From Euleptes europaea (Eukaryota > Chordata > Lepidosauria > Squamata > Sphaerodactylidae), in contig NC_079325.1 in the NCBI RefSeq assembly GCF_029931775.1, positions 36,992,673 to 37,056,672 of the forward strand: DNA of 64,000 nucleotides, in the 5' to 3' direction. Position numbers and translations under genes: made by a program. Shown here in pieces: positions 35,370-64,000 of this stretch. Positions within the stretch are counted from its first letter, which is position 1. Each line of letters opens with the position of its first letter. The notes beneath the pieces are model-generated. The model did no database searches. It saw only the letters and a list, made by a program, of their open reading frames with translations, and was not told the origin of the DNA.

Positions 35370-36110
35370 GTGTGCCTCAGGATTGCTCTGCCTATTTTCT
35401 ACAAACAATATTGCAAATATGCCTAACAATAAGGCTAGATAGCTGCACCCTATGCAATTTTAGCCCATTATGCTTATTTCAAAAGGGGGGGGGGAAATGT
35501 CAGAGGAGTCTTTTCAGTACCCCCCCAAATTTCCCACTTTTCCATTGGAAATATTGAATGCTATATAACCTGAGTGAGTAAAAGCTTGTCTTAAAAAGCA
35601 TGTCACTCATTCCAAAGGGGGGGAAAGAAATCTCAGGAGTTTTTATTTTTTTATTTTCAATGCTCCATAAAATTTCCAGTAGAAAGGTTTAGGAAAAGAC
35701 TCCTCAGATTTTCATGTTCCACATTTTGAGTGAATAAAACCTTGTTTTAACAAGAATTTTACTCATTTCAAAGAAAAAACAATCATCCGTTTTTTCAGTT
35801 TTCCCCCAAATTTCTCTTTTTGTCCACTGAAAAAACTGAAAACATTACTTGGGGGAGGGGACATTCCACCCTAAATTTTTCATTTTTTTTCCTGAGCCTT
35901 GACATCTCTAACCATACCATTTTAAAAACATACTATTAACCCTCCTCTTCTAAGCGTTTGCCTTAAAAACATGCAGTTTTAGTAATTTTCTCCGTATTCA
36001 CAGTTTTTTGTTTTGATTTACAGACTATGAGAAAGTTTCTTATGTGAGTCATTTAACAAATGATTTAAACAGGACACCTTCAAAAATATAAAGAGAGGGA
36101 CAGAACCACC
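35370..36110. other. Intergenic, unassigned
   Basis: Repeated TTTCCC/TTTTCAGT-like low-complexity motifs; nothing coding seen. Confidence 0.3.
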
Positions 36111-36120
36111 TACCACTTAC

Positions 36121-36147
36121 CAAGTGTGCCTGGGTCTCCTTTTTCTC
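36121..36147 (-). pseudogene. Orphan ficolin-type collagen exon, 27 bp
   Basis: On the minus strand TCTTAG|exon|GTAAGT encodes GEKGDPGTL in phase 1-1. Exon and acceptor-side intron resemble ficolin exon 3 (23855-23890), and the donor GTAAGTGGTAG matches the plus-strand exon at 7169-7204. It lies 7 kb upstream of ficolin exon 1 with no partner exons found. Likely a relic of another ficolin copy. Confidence 0.65.
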
Positions 36148-36455
36148 CTAAGAGTGAAACCAGAAAAACATCACTGCACAACTCTGAGAGAAAACCAGAT
36201 TTCTCCCAACAGATGGAGCTCCCGTACCAGAACACTGCTAAACGGAACCACACAGCCAAAAGCGCTTAAAACTGCTAGATTTCATGATATCCACCTTAAA
36301 CATAATCTGCATGTCAGGGGTAGGCCGGAGCAGCAAGCAGTCCTGTCTGAATCCAGATATGCAACAAGACTGAATATTTGGATTTGACCACCCTATGGAC
36401 AGAGATTTGACCAGAGGAGAATTCTAAGACAGACGACCAGAGCAGCTTCTACTAT

Positions 36456-36661
36456 GGGGTTAACAGGTCCCTCTTTGCCACCGGCGGGAGATTTCCACCG
36501 GTGGAACCTGAAGAGGGCAGGGTTTGGGGAGGGAGGGACTTCAATGCCATAGAGTCCAATTGCCAAAGCAGCTATTTTCTCCAGGTGAACTGATCTCTAT
36601 CGGCTGGAGATCAGTTGTAATAGCAGGAGATCTCCAGCCACTACCTGGATTGGCAACCTTA
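36456..36661 (+). mobile_element. hAT-type MITE
   Basis: GGTTAACAGGTCCCTCTTTG to GGATTGGCAACCTTA, a full-length but worn copy. Confidence 0.8.
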
Positions 36662-37486
36662 TTCTACTACTTATTCCTGGCCTGGCCAACCCAGAGGCTT
36701 CACACTACCTACCAATCACAAGGGCCAATTCCATGTCCTTATTCCCTTCTGTGCTTGGATCCTGGGATCCTGACAGCTTGGCCAGGTTTTCAAAAGAATG
36801 TTTATGGGTTGCCCAAAGTAGATAGATTTTAGAATCTTCTAAGCGGATCGCTAATTCCTTTGTTGTACTAGGAATGGCAAATCAAGATATGGTGGTCTTA
36901 ATTCAAGACTGGCCAGTCATCAGAAAAGTTGCAGCAATGGAAACTGAAGAAAGGATACAGGGAAAGGGGTTCTGACTCCAGTCCAAACCTGGCTTCTAGC
37001 ACCCCTTGGCCTAAACAGAGAAAGAACAAATAAAGCCCTTGTCCCAAGGTAACCACACTGGAACTCACCCTGTCAGAGGCAAAGATGGCCCCAGACATTT
37101 ATCACTGAACCATTGATGGGATGACAGTTCATCAGGCCTGGTCCCTGTCCCCCACCCCACCCCCCGCCATCTTTCCACTAGAATGTATGTGTTTGTGCCA
37201 GATAGTTTGCAAATCTCTTTACTGGAAAAGGGCAGGCAAGCAGGAACAAGAGAAGCCCTTTGAAACCTGACAGCTACAGCCAGACTGTGAAGGAGAAAGA
37301 GTGATAAATAATGGACAAGAGAAATGAAGGGGAAATCACCAGCCTCTTCCAGTGACTTACTAAAGGGTTGGCTCATAGGGTGCTTTCTCTGTCTTCTCTG
37401 GCACATTTGCTGGGCATTGTCAGTAATTAATCTGATTCATTCAAGGGACTGGTTGCTGGGAACCCGAGAATAAGCCTCCACACTGC

Positions 37487-37543
37487 CAGCCCTTCATCCA
37501 TGTATATCCCAAGTTGGCCTTCATCCGTGTACATCCCAAGTTG
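37487..37543. repeat. 28-bp unit twice in tandem
   Basis: CTTCATCCRTGTAYATCCCA repeated with two differences. Confidence 0.8.
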
Positions 37544-37816
37544 ACCTGATATAACCCAAGGCAAAGCTGCACCTGTGTGAATATGAACCTGCTCTTGGCT
37601 TCTGAACTAGTTTTGACCATGAACGCTTATGGGAAACTAACGAGTCTGCAGGTTCAGATGGGGCACCCACCCAAGGATTCTTGAGGAACTCAAATGTAAA
37701 ATTGTTGTTCTACTAACAAGCATATGTAACTTGCTGTTAAAATCAGCCTCTGTACAGGAGGACCAGACAGTAGCACAAGTCACACTGATTTTTTAAAAGG
37801 TGTTTAGAGGGAATCC

Positions 37817-38091
37817 GAGAGCCAGTGTAGTGTAGCAGTTAAGGTGTTGGACTAGGACCTGGGAAACCCAAGTTTAAATCCCCAGTCATGCCATGGAAGC
37901 TTGCTGGGTGACCTTGGGCCAGTCACACACTTTCAGCCCTAACCCTGGCTAGTATTTGGATGGGAGACCTCCAAGGAATACCAGGGTCATGACGCGGAGA
38001 GAGGCAATGGCAAACCACCTCGGAAAGACTCTTTCCTTGAACACCCTACAGGGTCGTCATAAGTCAGCTGTGCCTTGATGGCAAAAAGAAA
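37817..38091 (+). repeat. tRNA-5S fused SINE (dimer) with 11-bp TSD
   Basis: Flanked by AGAGGGAATCC at 37806-37816 and 38092-38102. Head GAGAGCCAGTGTAGTGTAGC, fused to CTGGCTAGTATTTGGATGGG, tail GTCGTCATAAGTCAGCTGTG. Inserted into CR1 sequence. Confidence 0.85.
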
Positions 38092-38346
38092 AGAGGGAAT
38101 CCAGAAAATTACGGGCTAGTTGTCCTAACATCTGTTCTAGGTAAATTAGTAGAAACAATTATTAAAGATACAGTTACTAAGTACATAGAAGAACAAAGCC
38201 TGATGCGGGGAAGTCCTGCCTCACCAACCTTTTGGAGTTCTTTGAGCAGGTGAACAAGCCTATGGATAAGGGTGATTTGGTAGACATTATATACTGGACT
38301 TAAAAAAACTTATGACAAGTTACTTCACAAAAACCAAGTACGCTTA

Positions 38347-38529
38347 CAGCCCATTCCTGAAAATACAGCGTGCGGAGACGGTGGGGAAGAGGCGCAGTGG
38401 CGCCTCTTCCTAAGTCGTTTCGCGTACGCCATAAAACAAAAAAAAATCACGCGATTACACGCACTTACGCTGGTAGCAAGGTCACGCCGCCTCCAGAAGA
38501 CTTTCGGCCCAATTCTCAGACATGGGCTG
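38347..38529. mobile_element. Harbinger-type MITE, TTA target duplication
   Basis: CAGCCCATTCCTGA...ATGGGCTG ends with TTA on both sides (38344-38346, 38530-38532). CR1 sequence is continuous across the site. Confidence 0.8.
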
Positions 38530-38604
38530 TTAGTAGTCATGGGGTAAGAGTATGGGTCCTCTTATAGATTAAATGACAAAAAGCAGAAGGTAAGAATAAA
38601 TGGA

Positions 38605-38695
38605 TGGCCCAGGCTAGACTGAGCTCATCAGATGTTGTAAGCTAAGTAGGGTCAGTACTAGGGAAGGGAGACCACCAAGGAAGACTGCTTTCTAC
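38605..38695 (+). repeat. 5S-rRNA-derived SINE, truncated
   Basis: TGGCCCAGGCTAGACTGAGC and GCTAAGTAGGGTCAGTACTA followed by GGGAGACCACCAAGGAAGA. Directly follows CR1 sequence. Confidence 0.65.
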
Positions 38696-39556
38696 TAGCA
38701 TAAGGAAACATTCTTCAACTTAAATTGGTCTTTAGCTGGAGGAAGAACCACTTAAGTTGGAGGAAGGCTCCTTAGGCTGGAGAAAGACTCCAGTGTGAAG
38801 TGGAAGGATACTGGCAAGCAGGTTTTCACCGCAGTGGCAAAGAGCTAAACACTGAGGATGAGCATATTTATAGAAGCATTTCTCTGAGCACAGGAGTTCA
38901 TCCTTACAGTTATACTCTACTAGTTCCTTGCAAGTTCTTGTTCCATCAGTTGTGCATCAATTGTGCTTGGTTCTTGTCCAGATGAAGTGCTCGGGAATTG
39001 GAACACCCACTGCAATATCTTGCTCATTAACCAGATGGTGGCTTGATAGATGTTTTGATTACTGCATTGGATCAGGGCATCCTGTGACAATGATAGTTTT
39101 TGCCTCTATACATATTAGAGTTGCTATTACTTGCTATTACATATTAGAATTGCTAGAACCGGAGGTGCTAATACAGCCTGAGACCACTAGGTAGCAGCAG
39201 TTAGTCAGGTAATAGCCAAAGCAGAGGCAGAAAAATATATTTTAGGCAAATAAACTTCAGAGATTTCAACTGGTGTTCTGTTGGGATATAGCAATTTTGA
39301 GGCATGCTCATTCTATAGAGGTTCAAACCAACTTCTACAATTTCCAAAGCAGATGAATATCTCTGTGGCTGTTTTGGGTTTCTGAAGTCTGCAAGGCACA
39401 GATCTTTCGTAGTTGTAACCTTTCTTTGAAGGTGATAATATTGGTAAGGAAGACTTGGTGCTGGGAATGGAATGCACAAGAACAAAACACTCCTGTTTCT
39501 CTAAGAATGGGGGCAAGCTCCTTTTTGGAGCAGCCTTTCAACAAAGCTCTCTCAAA

Positions 39557-40575
39557 TAGGGTTGCCAACCTCCAGGTACTAATCAAATGAACGGCTTGCA
39601 AGTACTTACAGGAGTAGGAAATTCAAAATATGGCACAAGACAAATATTTCCAAAATAGGAAAATAACAATGCAGTTCTTGCTATTAGAAGAATGTATTGA
39701 GAACAAATAAGATACAAATACACTTCTGGAGCAACAAATATGTGACAATGGGTCAAAATTGATCCCAAAATAAACACAAAATATAAGAATATACCGGCGC
39801 AAAGGCTCAGTTCATATCAAATACGTTGTAAATTGAGTTCATAGATATTGCATCACATGGCAACGGAAACATGACGTGGTACAATGGAAATCCGGTATAA
39901 TCCCATTTCGTATAAACTTTCTCAAGTCTTCAGTCTTTCCGTGCAAAATTCATTCAACGCTTAAAGGAGTGTACCTTTCCTATGTCTTTGGACGGCAATA
40001 ATTGCCGTCCAAAGACATAGGAAAGGTACACTCCTTTAAGCGTTGAATGAATTTTGCACGGAAAGACTGAAGACTTGAGAAAGTTTATACGAAATGGAAT
40101 TATACCGGATTTCCATTGTACTACGTCATGTTTCCGTTGCCATGTGATGCAATATCTATGAACTCAATTTACAACGTATTTGATATGAACTGAGCCTTTG
40201 CGCCGGTATATTCTTATATTTTGTGTTTATTTTGGGATCAATTTTGACCCATTGTCACATATTTGTTGCTCCAGAAGTATATTTGTATCTTGTTCTCAAT
40301 ACATTCTTCTAATAGCAAGAATTGCATTTATTTTCCTATTTTGGAAATATTTGTCCTGTGCCATATTTTGAATTTCAACCTCCAGGTACTAGCTGGAGAT
40401 CTCCTGCTATTACAACTGATCTCCAGCTGATAGAGATTGGATCACCTGGAGAAAATGGCCGCTTTGGCAATTGGACTCTATGGCATTGAAGTCCCTCCCC
40501 TCCTCAAACCCCACCCTCCTCAGGCTCCGCCCCAAAAACTTCCCACCGGTGGCGAAGAGGGACCTGGCAACCCTG
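39557..40575 (-). mobile_element. hAT-type MITE split by a palindromic insert
   Basis: Outer flanks CTCTCAAA (39549-39556, 40576-40583) form a perfect 8-bp duplication. MITE sequence is 39557-39581 and 40376-40575; the middle is a separate element. Confidence 0.9.
39582..40375. mobile_element. Palindromic (fold-back) insert, probably Penelope-like
   Basis: Arms 39618-39999 and 40001-40376 are inverted copies centred on 40000, differing by about five substitutions and two small gaps. The insert is flanked by a 16-bp duplication CAACCTCCAGGTACTA (39566-39581, 40376-40391). Each arm has CTGAAGAC ... ACGAAATGG, resembling the terminal motif of Penelope-like elements. Confidence 0.75.
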
Positions 40576-41897
40576 CTCTCAAAAGACTGGCTGTTAGGCT
40601 TAACAGGCCTGCTCAGGAGAGTCTGAGAATCAAAACTTGGATCTTATGGCCAAAAAACACACAATGAAATTGTGTCGAGTGTTGCATGGGGGGGGGCAGT
40701 TTATAGGAGGACAGAGGAAAACAAGGCCGTAGCATCAGAAATCATTGTGTATATAAAAGCTCTTATGATCTTGACCACCAACCTGATCTGAGAAGGCATG
40801 AAAATGCAGGCTGGTCTGTTGCTTTCATTCTTGACATCACCCAAGAAAAGCAAAATTAGCACATTTCTGTCCTGCCTCAGCTTGACAGCTGACTTGTCCT
40901 GACATTCCCTTTGTCTTTACTCTGGGTTGCAGTTTTGCAGCAGGTTTAAAAACCAAGTCAGTTTGCTTATTCGCTTGGCTATGGTTTCAAGCATGTTTTG
41001 ATGGAGAACAGCCAAGATGCAGTTTCTGCTCTGCCATCATCCCCTCTTAATCGTTGACTTCCGCCACTCTTTCCATACCGTTTGGGAACAGCCCATTCTA
41101 TTACTGGAGGCCAGGTCACCATTAAAGTCTCTGGTCACCAGATTGGAGCTTGAACGAGCAGGAAATTTAGATACTTCCATTTGGTTTTACAGAAAGTCCT
41201 TGAGCAAGTCTGGCTTACCCAAAAAATGCTTGAGGATCCCGATTTCAGCATTCCTGTGCTCAGATATATGCTACTTGCAGTTCAGGACTCACACTGCTGT
41301 CTCAGGTGGCAAGATAACCTTTTCTCATTTTATTTGCATTAGGAACTGTTTAATGCGACTTCGTCAAGGATTGAAGAACCAGGGTGGTATTGAGGCAGAG
41401 TTTTGCACTAAGACCTGGGAAATTTGGGGTCAAGCCCCTACCAAGCCCAGAAACTTGGGCCAGTCATTCTTTCAGCCTTACCTACCTCACAGTGATTTCA
41501 CATGGAAATAGGGAAGGATTAGAGGGTTACCGTTTCTTCTTAAACAGCACAGCTTCTAGAAAAGGTCAAAATTGGGCATCTGTCAGCACAGAAACTGTAC
41601 TAAATAAATGTTAAAGAATAACTTACAAAACAAGTTAATTGGATTTTAAACAATTTGTTGTAGCAGTCTTTATGCTTCTTATTATAGTGACATTTTTAGC
41701 CGCCTTGGGGTTGGAGACCACTAGCAAGGCAAGGTTATTAAACAAAAAGGGACGTCTGTGCTGACAGATGGCCAAGTTTGTTCTTCCCCAGAAACTGTGC
41801 CACTCAAAAAGGTAACCATTTAATCCTTGATGTGTAACAGAAAATGGGGTAGCAAATCAGTGGTTAGAGTGTTAAGTCTGCCCACCTTCGTTGCCAC

Positions 41898-42250
41898 TGT
41901 TAAGTCCGTGTAGGGGAACACACAAGGTCGGAGATGGAGTTCCAACAGCAACCGCTTTATCGTACAAACGAGAACAGAATTAACTACAGTGACCAGACCC
42001 CTGCTTATATGCCCGCTTGGCCGCCTGCGGCCACTCCCCCCACAACCGTGATGGGGGGGAAAACCCCAGTAGCCAATGGGAGCATACAGTTCAGGAGCCT
42101 TGGGGAACTCCAAGCTGCCCAGGGTTTCCCCTGATGCAATTACAAGGAGCTTGATTCCCTTGATGCTCACACACATGCACACACATGCATACATAACACT
42201 GAGTATGCTCAGAAAATCATGTTGTCCTGGGAACTGTACTGGGGTGGGGG
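41898..42250 (-). mobile_element. Probable LTR of an old LTR element (fossil)
   Basis: On the minus strand: TATA-type GCATATAAGC, a polyA-like GATAAA, and an end in CA at 41898, with a TGG-starting stretch one base further that may be a primer-site remnant. The far end is uncertain and no coding parts were seen. Broken and old. Confidence 0.35.
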
Positions 42251-42299
42251 AATGCTGGTTCAATTTTTCTCTACCAGGAGCCAGTCTCTTAGGCCTCCT

Positions 42300-43900
42300 T
42301 GAGAACTAAGTGCGCACCACACCCTTGCCAAAGAGGGATTTGCTGAAAGGCAGCCCCTCCTTGTGGGCCCTGTGGTATTGCAGCCAGCCAACAAACATGG
42401 AACTCTAGTAAGGCGCCATGAGGTCTTCTTCACCCAGGAGGGCACAGCCCTTCAGCCTCAGGGCTGACGCAGCAAAGAAGGGGAACCAGTTCTGTGTGTG
42501 GTTGGCAGGATGCTTCCCTCGCCGTCTTCTGTTGCGCAACGAGACATGCGTACGTGCAGACAGGTGCATTCTTCTCAACAGAGCCACAGTTCACTTCCAC
42601 AGTCACACCGGTATTAAAAACCCATTTGCTTCTGCTCTTTTCATGGGATTAAATTACTGCCCACCCTTTTTCTCTTTGACTCCAGAGAAGGGAAGTAATG
42701 ACTGTTCTGTATTCCTTTGCAGTGAGTATGGGGGGACACTCCCTTTCGCAGAATGCTGCCTCTGATCTCAGAACTGCCTGGCTAGAGCAGACCCACAAAA
42801 AAGGGTCCCATCTTCTGTTTCTGAGGGCAGCCAAGCAGACGCCTTTGGGAACCCACAAGCCCGACATGGCTCTGTCTACAGCATCTGGACCTGGATGTTC
42901 CCCTTGGCTATCAATGCAAAGAGCCATCTCTGCACCCATCCGCCAGGAATCTGTCCAGTCCTTTTCAAACATAGTTGAGCTACCATCCATCATCAGTTAC
43001 TTATATGTGGTGCAAAGCTAGTAATTTCTGTCTGGGCAGAGGCGGGAATTACATCTCCAGCATCCACGGGGAAAATCAGCAATGGAGCTTCTGATGGGAA
43101 TTTAACACCAGACTACCTCTGGTAAAACGGAAGACCACAGTGGTTCCAGCACGAAACTCAAAAAGTGAACACATCTATAGCAAAAAAAAAAAATCTACTT
43201 GGACGTGCTGCTCCCAGTATTTCAGATCTTACAAAAGCTCTCTTTTTTTTTTAACATTCTGTGTTTTTTGTTTATAGGTAGATAGGGCTAGCTACACACA
43301 ATCTTAAGCAATAACTTGACTTGCCCAAATCCACTGCAGCTCTGTTTTGCTTTTCTGCCTCACAATTTTCCAATTTCCCTTTCCCTCCCCATCCATTGCA
43401 AGGAAAGCTCCATGCTCAGAAAAAGAAGAGAGTCAAGTTGCTGCATAAAGGCAGCATGGAAAAGTTAACCATTTATTGATTTATACAGAGGGAGGCCTGA
43501 GCAGGTTCAGCTCTTTGGGAGGGGGTAAGGGTTGAAACCTCTGCTGGTCATGGCTATCGCTGAGAGCAGGGGGTGCAGCTTTGCGGACAGATCTTGAAAG
43601 ATAATGGAAGTCAACAGTTGCACAAACACACACCCTGCAAAAATCGAGAACCCCCCCCCACCTTTATTTAAACCTTTTATGTTGTTAAGCTGGAAGAGGT
43701 AATGCCCGAGGCCCGAGGTGATGTTCTTAGGGAAGTGCAACTTCACCCCTGGAATGTTCAACCCTCTTATTCTTTCCAAAGACCAATTTTGAGATTTATG
43801 TGAACTTCAGCAACTGTCTAGAGAGGTATTCATGTGTGTGTGTGTGTGTGTGGGGGGGGGGTTAGCACTAATGGCTGCGGCAGGAAATGGGAAAGATCTG
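42300..43900. other. Intergenic, unassigned
   Basis: Several chance open frames, no motif recognised. Confidence 0.3.
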
Positions 43901-43908
43901 CCCTACAC

Positions 43909-44288
43909 CAGGGTCCCCAATCTTCTTGAGACAGGGTCTTCTTGAAATTTTGAGGTGGTGACAGAGTGCCACCACAATACGGCTGCCACACAGAACATTA
44001 TGAAATATCTGGCATGGGGCACTGCGGCCAGTCAACCAGCTTTGGGAGGTTCCAAGCCAGGCAAGATCCTATGATGGAGGCTGCTGCTTCTGAATGGGAG
44101 TTCTCTGCAGTTGCAAGGTGATGCCTCCCATGTTTTTCTGAAGCACCTCCTGCTCCAGTGATGTGGAAGAAAACCAGAACTGGCTCTTTGCTTTGGGGAA
44201 GGAATGCTCTGTGAAATATGCAAATAGGTGCCAAGAAACCCACTGGCAGATGCCACGAAGCCCAAGAGTGCCACTGTGGGGATCACTG
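43909..44288. mobile_element. hAT element (CAGGGTCCCCAA ends), perfect 8-bp TSD
   Basis: CAGGGTCCCCAA and TGGGGATCACTG ends, flanked by CCCTACAC (43901-43908, 44289-44296). 380 bp. Confidence 0.88.
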
Positions 44289-44804
44289 CCCTACACCATT
44301 CTTCTAAGGAAGAGAAAGGAAGGAAGGAAGGAAGAGAAGGATAGACTTTCAAATGCTGGGAATGGCTTACAGAACCATTAGATTCATAAGGGATGCATGG
44401 CTACTCACAAAAACAGCAGCAACAGGCTTTCCCTCTGGCAACACCTAGTATCACCACGCTGCCTGGTTCCTAACCCTGCCAAAGACGGAAGTGGAAAGTG
44501 GAGTAAGTTGCAGCCTGGTGATATCATGTCATGCGTTTCCTATTCACAGGAGGAAGAGGAGGCACAGAGCTGCTGTTTTTGGTGACAGTCATTCATCTCT
44601 CATAAGGTCTAGATTCAGCCACAGAAGAGACAAAGCAACAGAAGGGGAACTGCATACGGTTCGGGTGGTTAAGGAGACTCCTTTTGGTCCCAAGGCTCAA
44701 ATACAAACACAGAAATTACCTCGCTAGGTCAGGCCAAAATGCTTATGCTGCAGTCGCCAATCAGAAGCCTCTGGCTGGGAATCTCAAAAGCGGGGTGTGA
44801 AGGG

Positions 44805-44990
44805 GACAATTCCTTCCTGCTGCTTGTCATCAGCATGTGGTATTCAGAGATATAGTTCCTCTGAACATGGAGGTTAACATGCAATGACAGAGCTCTCCTC
44901 TTCCACGTACTGCCCTAATCCTTTCTAAAAGGCGGCTGTTCCCCACTCTGGCACAGACTGTCAACTGTTAATTAAACATTGGGTGAAGAA
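44805..44990 (-). mobile_element. CR1-like LINE 3' fragment, diverged
   Basis: CAGCATGTGGTATTCAGAGA and TATAGTTCCTCTGAACATGG. Part of what follows the kinase stop codon. Confidence 0.45.
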
Positions 44991-45306
44991 ATGGTTGTCT
45001 GGGATTCACTTACTCTCTTCTTGTGGCTTAAGTTGCGGCCTGGGCTTGCTTGATCTGTGGGGGACCCGGACTGGATGAACTTTGGGCATCTAAAACATAT
45101 CCCAATGGGGGGAGGCTGGTCAGGCTGTGGGCACAGCGGCGGGGTGCAGATGCTTCCTCTTCTGCTGTAGGTCTGCCTGAGAGGGTGAGCAGGGCAAGGC
45201 ACCCTTTAAACGTTTTGTCCCGAGGACATTCCCCCTCGTCACACACCCTTGGTTGTTTTTTTTCAGATTTACATGTAATTTACAGTCCAGGCTCTGTGAA
45301 GAAGCT

Positions 45307-63191
<17,885 letters not shown>

Positions 63192-63338
63192 TGTAGAGGA
63201 GGCCACTGTGGAGACACAAAAGAGAAACTGGATTTCAGCATCATCTGCTGAGGGAAAAGTCCTGGGAGACAGAACACTGTTGGTTCCCCTTTACAGGTGG
63301 AGAACCAAGAGACAGCTGCCCCAAGGCCAAACTATAAG

Positions 63339-63654
63339 AAGAAGAAGAAAAAGAAGAAGAGTTGGTTTTTATATGCCGACTTTCTCTACCACTTAAGGAA
63401 GAATCAAATCAGCTTACAATCACCTTCCCTTCCCCTCCCCACAACAGACACCCTGTGAGGTAGGTGGGGCTGAGAGAGTGTGACTAGCCCACGGTCATCC
63501 AGCAGACTTCATGTGTAGGAGTGGGGAAACCAACCCAGTTCACCAGGCTTGCCTTTGCCGCTCATGTGGAGGAGGGGGGAATCAAACCCGGTTCTCCAGA
63601 TCAGAGCCCACTGCTCCATACCACCACTCTTAACCACTACACCATGCTGGCCGG
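63339..63654 (-). repeat. tRNA-derived SINE (family A), nearly full length
   Basis: On the minus strand it starts GGCCAGCATGGTGTAGTGGT (A-box like), has a GGTTTGATTCC B-box-like motif and ends in an AACTC(TTC)n tail. About 315 bp, with the head next to the TESK-like first exon's upstream side. Confidence 0.85.
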
Positions 63655-63915
63655 CGGCAGAGTCAGCGAAATGTAAACACACAGCTCACTTGAGCCACCA
63701 TAGCCTTCTACGCTCAGGGAACCCTTTCCGGTGTGGAATGACCCTCTGCACATTTGCTGTGCGCTGCAAGGTATTCTGGGGCATTTGTGTGGTTCGTATA
63801 CAGTTTCCTACAGGGTGCTCTAAATTAAAACATACCCAACTCTCCCTTCAGAATGTACGACGCTGTCTTATACCACAGGTCCATCTATTCCAGTCATCTA
63901 CTTGGACCAGCACCA

Positions 63916-64000
63916 TAGGGTTGCCAACCTCCAGGTATTAGCTGGAGATCTCCTGCTGTTACAACTGATCTCCAGCCGACAGAGATCAGTTCACCTGGAG
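63916..64000 (-). mobile_element. hAT-type MITE running off the window
   Basis: TAGGGTTGCCAACCTCCAGG and CTGGAGATCTCCTGCTGTTA; continues past the right edge. Confidence 0.85.

Larger units (their letters stand above)
37640..38604 (+). mobile_element. CR1 LINE reverse-transcriptase region with two nested inserts
   Basis: AAATTACGGGCTAGTTGTCC, GGGGAAGTCCTGCCTCACCA and TTGGAGTTCTTTGAGCAGGT are CR1 RT sequence. A SINE (37817-38091) and a Harbinger MITE (38347-38529) interrupt it, each with a clean target duplication. Confidence 0.8.

Overview
The window is vertebrate nuclear DNA, most likely from a squamate reptile and perhaps a gecko-type lizard. The reasons are small phased exons with GT/AG introns, a ficolin gene, a testis-specific-kinase-like gene, and a dense layer of CR1/L2-type LINEs, tRNA- and 5S-rRNA-derived SINEs and short hAT/Harbinger elements in styles I associate with lizards. 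The species call is an inference. No prokaryotic features, CRISPR arrays or genuine tRNA/rRNA genes are present.

Two complete host coding sequences were reconstructed by hand, both on the minus strand. The first is a ficolin (8 coding exons, 29117 down to 13433, 305 aa): signal peptide, two N-terminal cysteines, a short 10-triplet collagen stalk and a full fibrinogen-like recognition domain. The second is a TESK/LIMK-type protein kinase (8 coding exons, 63191 down to 45307, 317 aa) with all catalytic residues but no C-terminal tail. Its 5' exon(s) may lie beyond the right edge. The two genes are about 16 kb apart on the same strand; nothing seen links their functions.

Around the ficolin are remnants of further ficolin-like genes: a stop-containing fibrinogen exon copy at 3.2 kb (minus), three well-spliced collagen exons on the plus strand at 6.06-7.20 kb with no recognisable fibrinogen domain after them, and an isolated 27-bp collagen exon at 36.1 kb (minus) upstream of the intact gene. 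The locus therefore looks like a decaying multi-copy ficolin cluster.

The rest is mainly transposable elements, many nested. About fifteen pieces belong to a roughly 200-bp hAT-type MITE with TAGGGTTGCC ends and 8-bp target duplications. Others are Harbinger-type MITEs, several other hAT elements, CR1 and L2-like LINE pieces, at least five SINE families including a tRNA-5S fusion, and several Penelope-like relics with a hammerhead-like motif. Notable structures are a 0.76-kb near-perfect palindrome inserted into one MITE (39582-40375), a 142-bp inverted repeat in ficolin intron 5, and an 83-bp hairpin in ficolin intron 3. All identities come from reading the sequence; no search was run.
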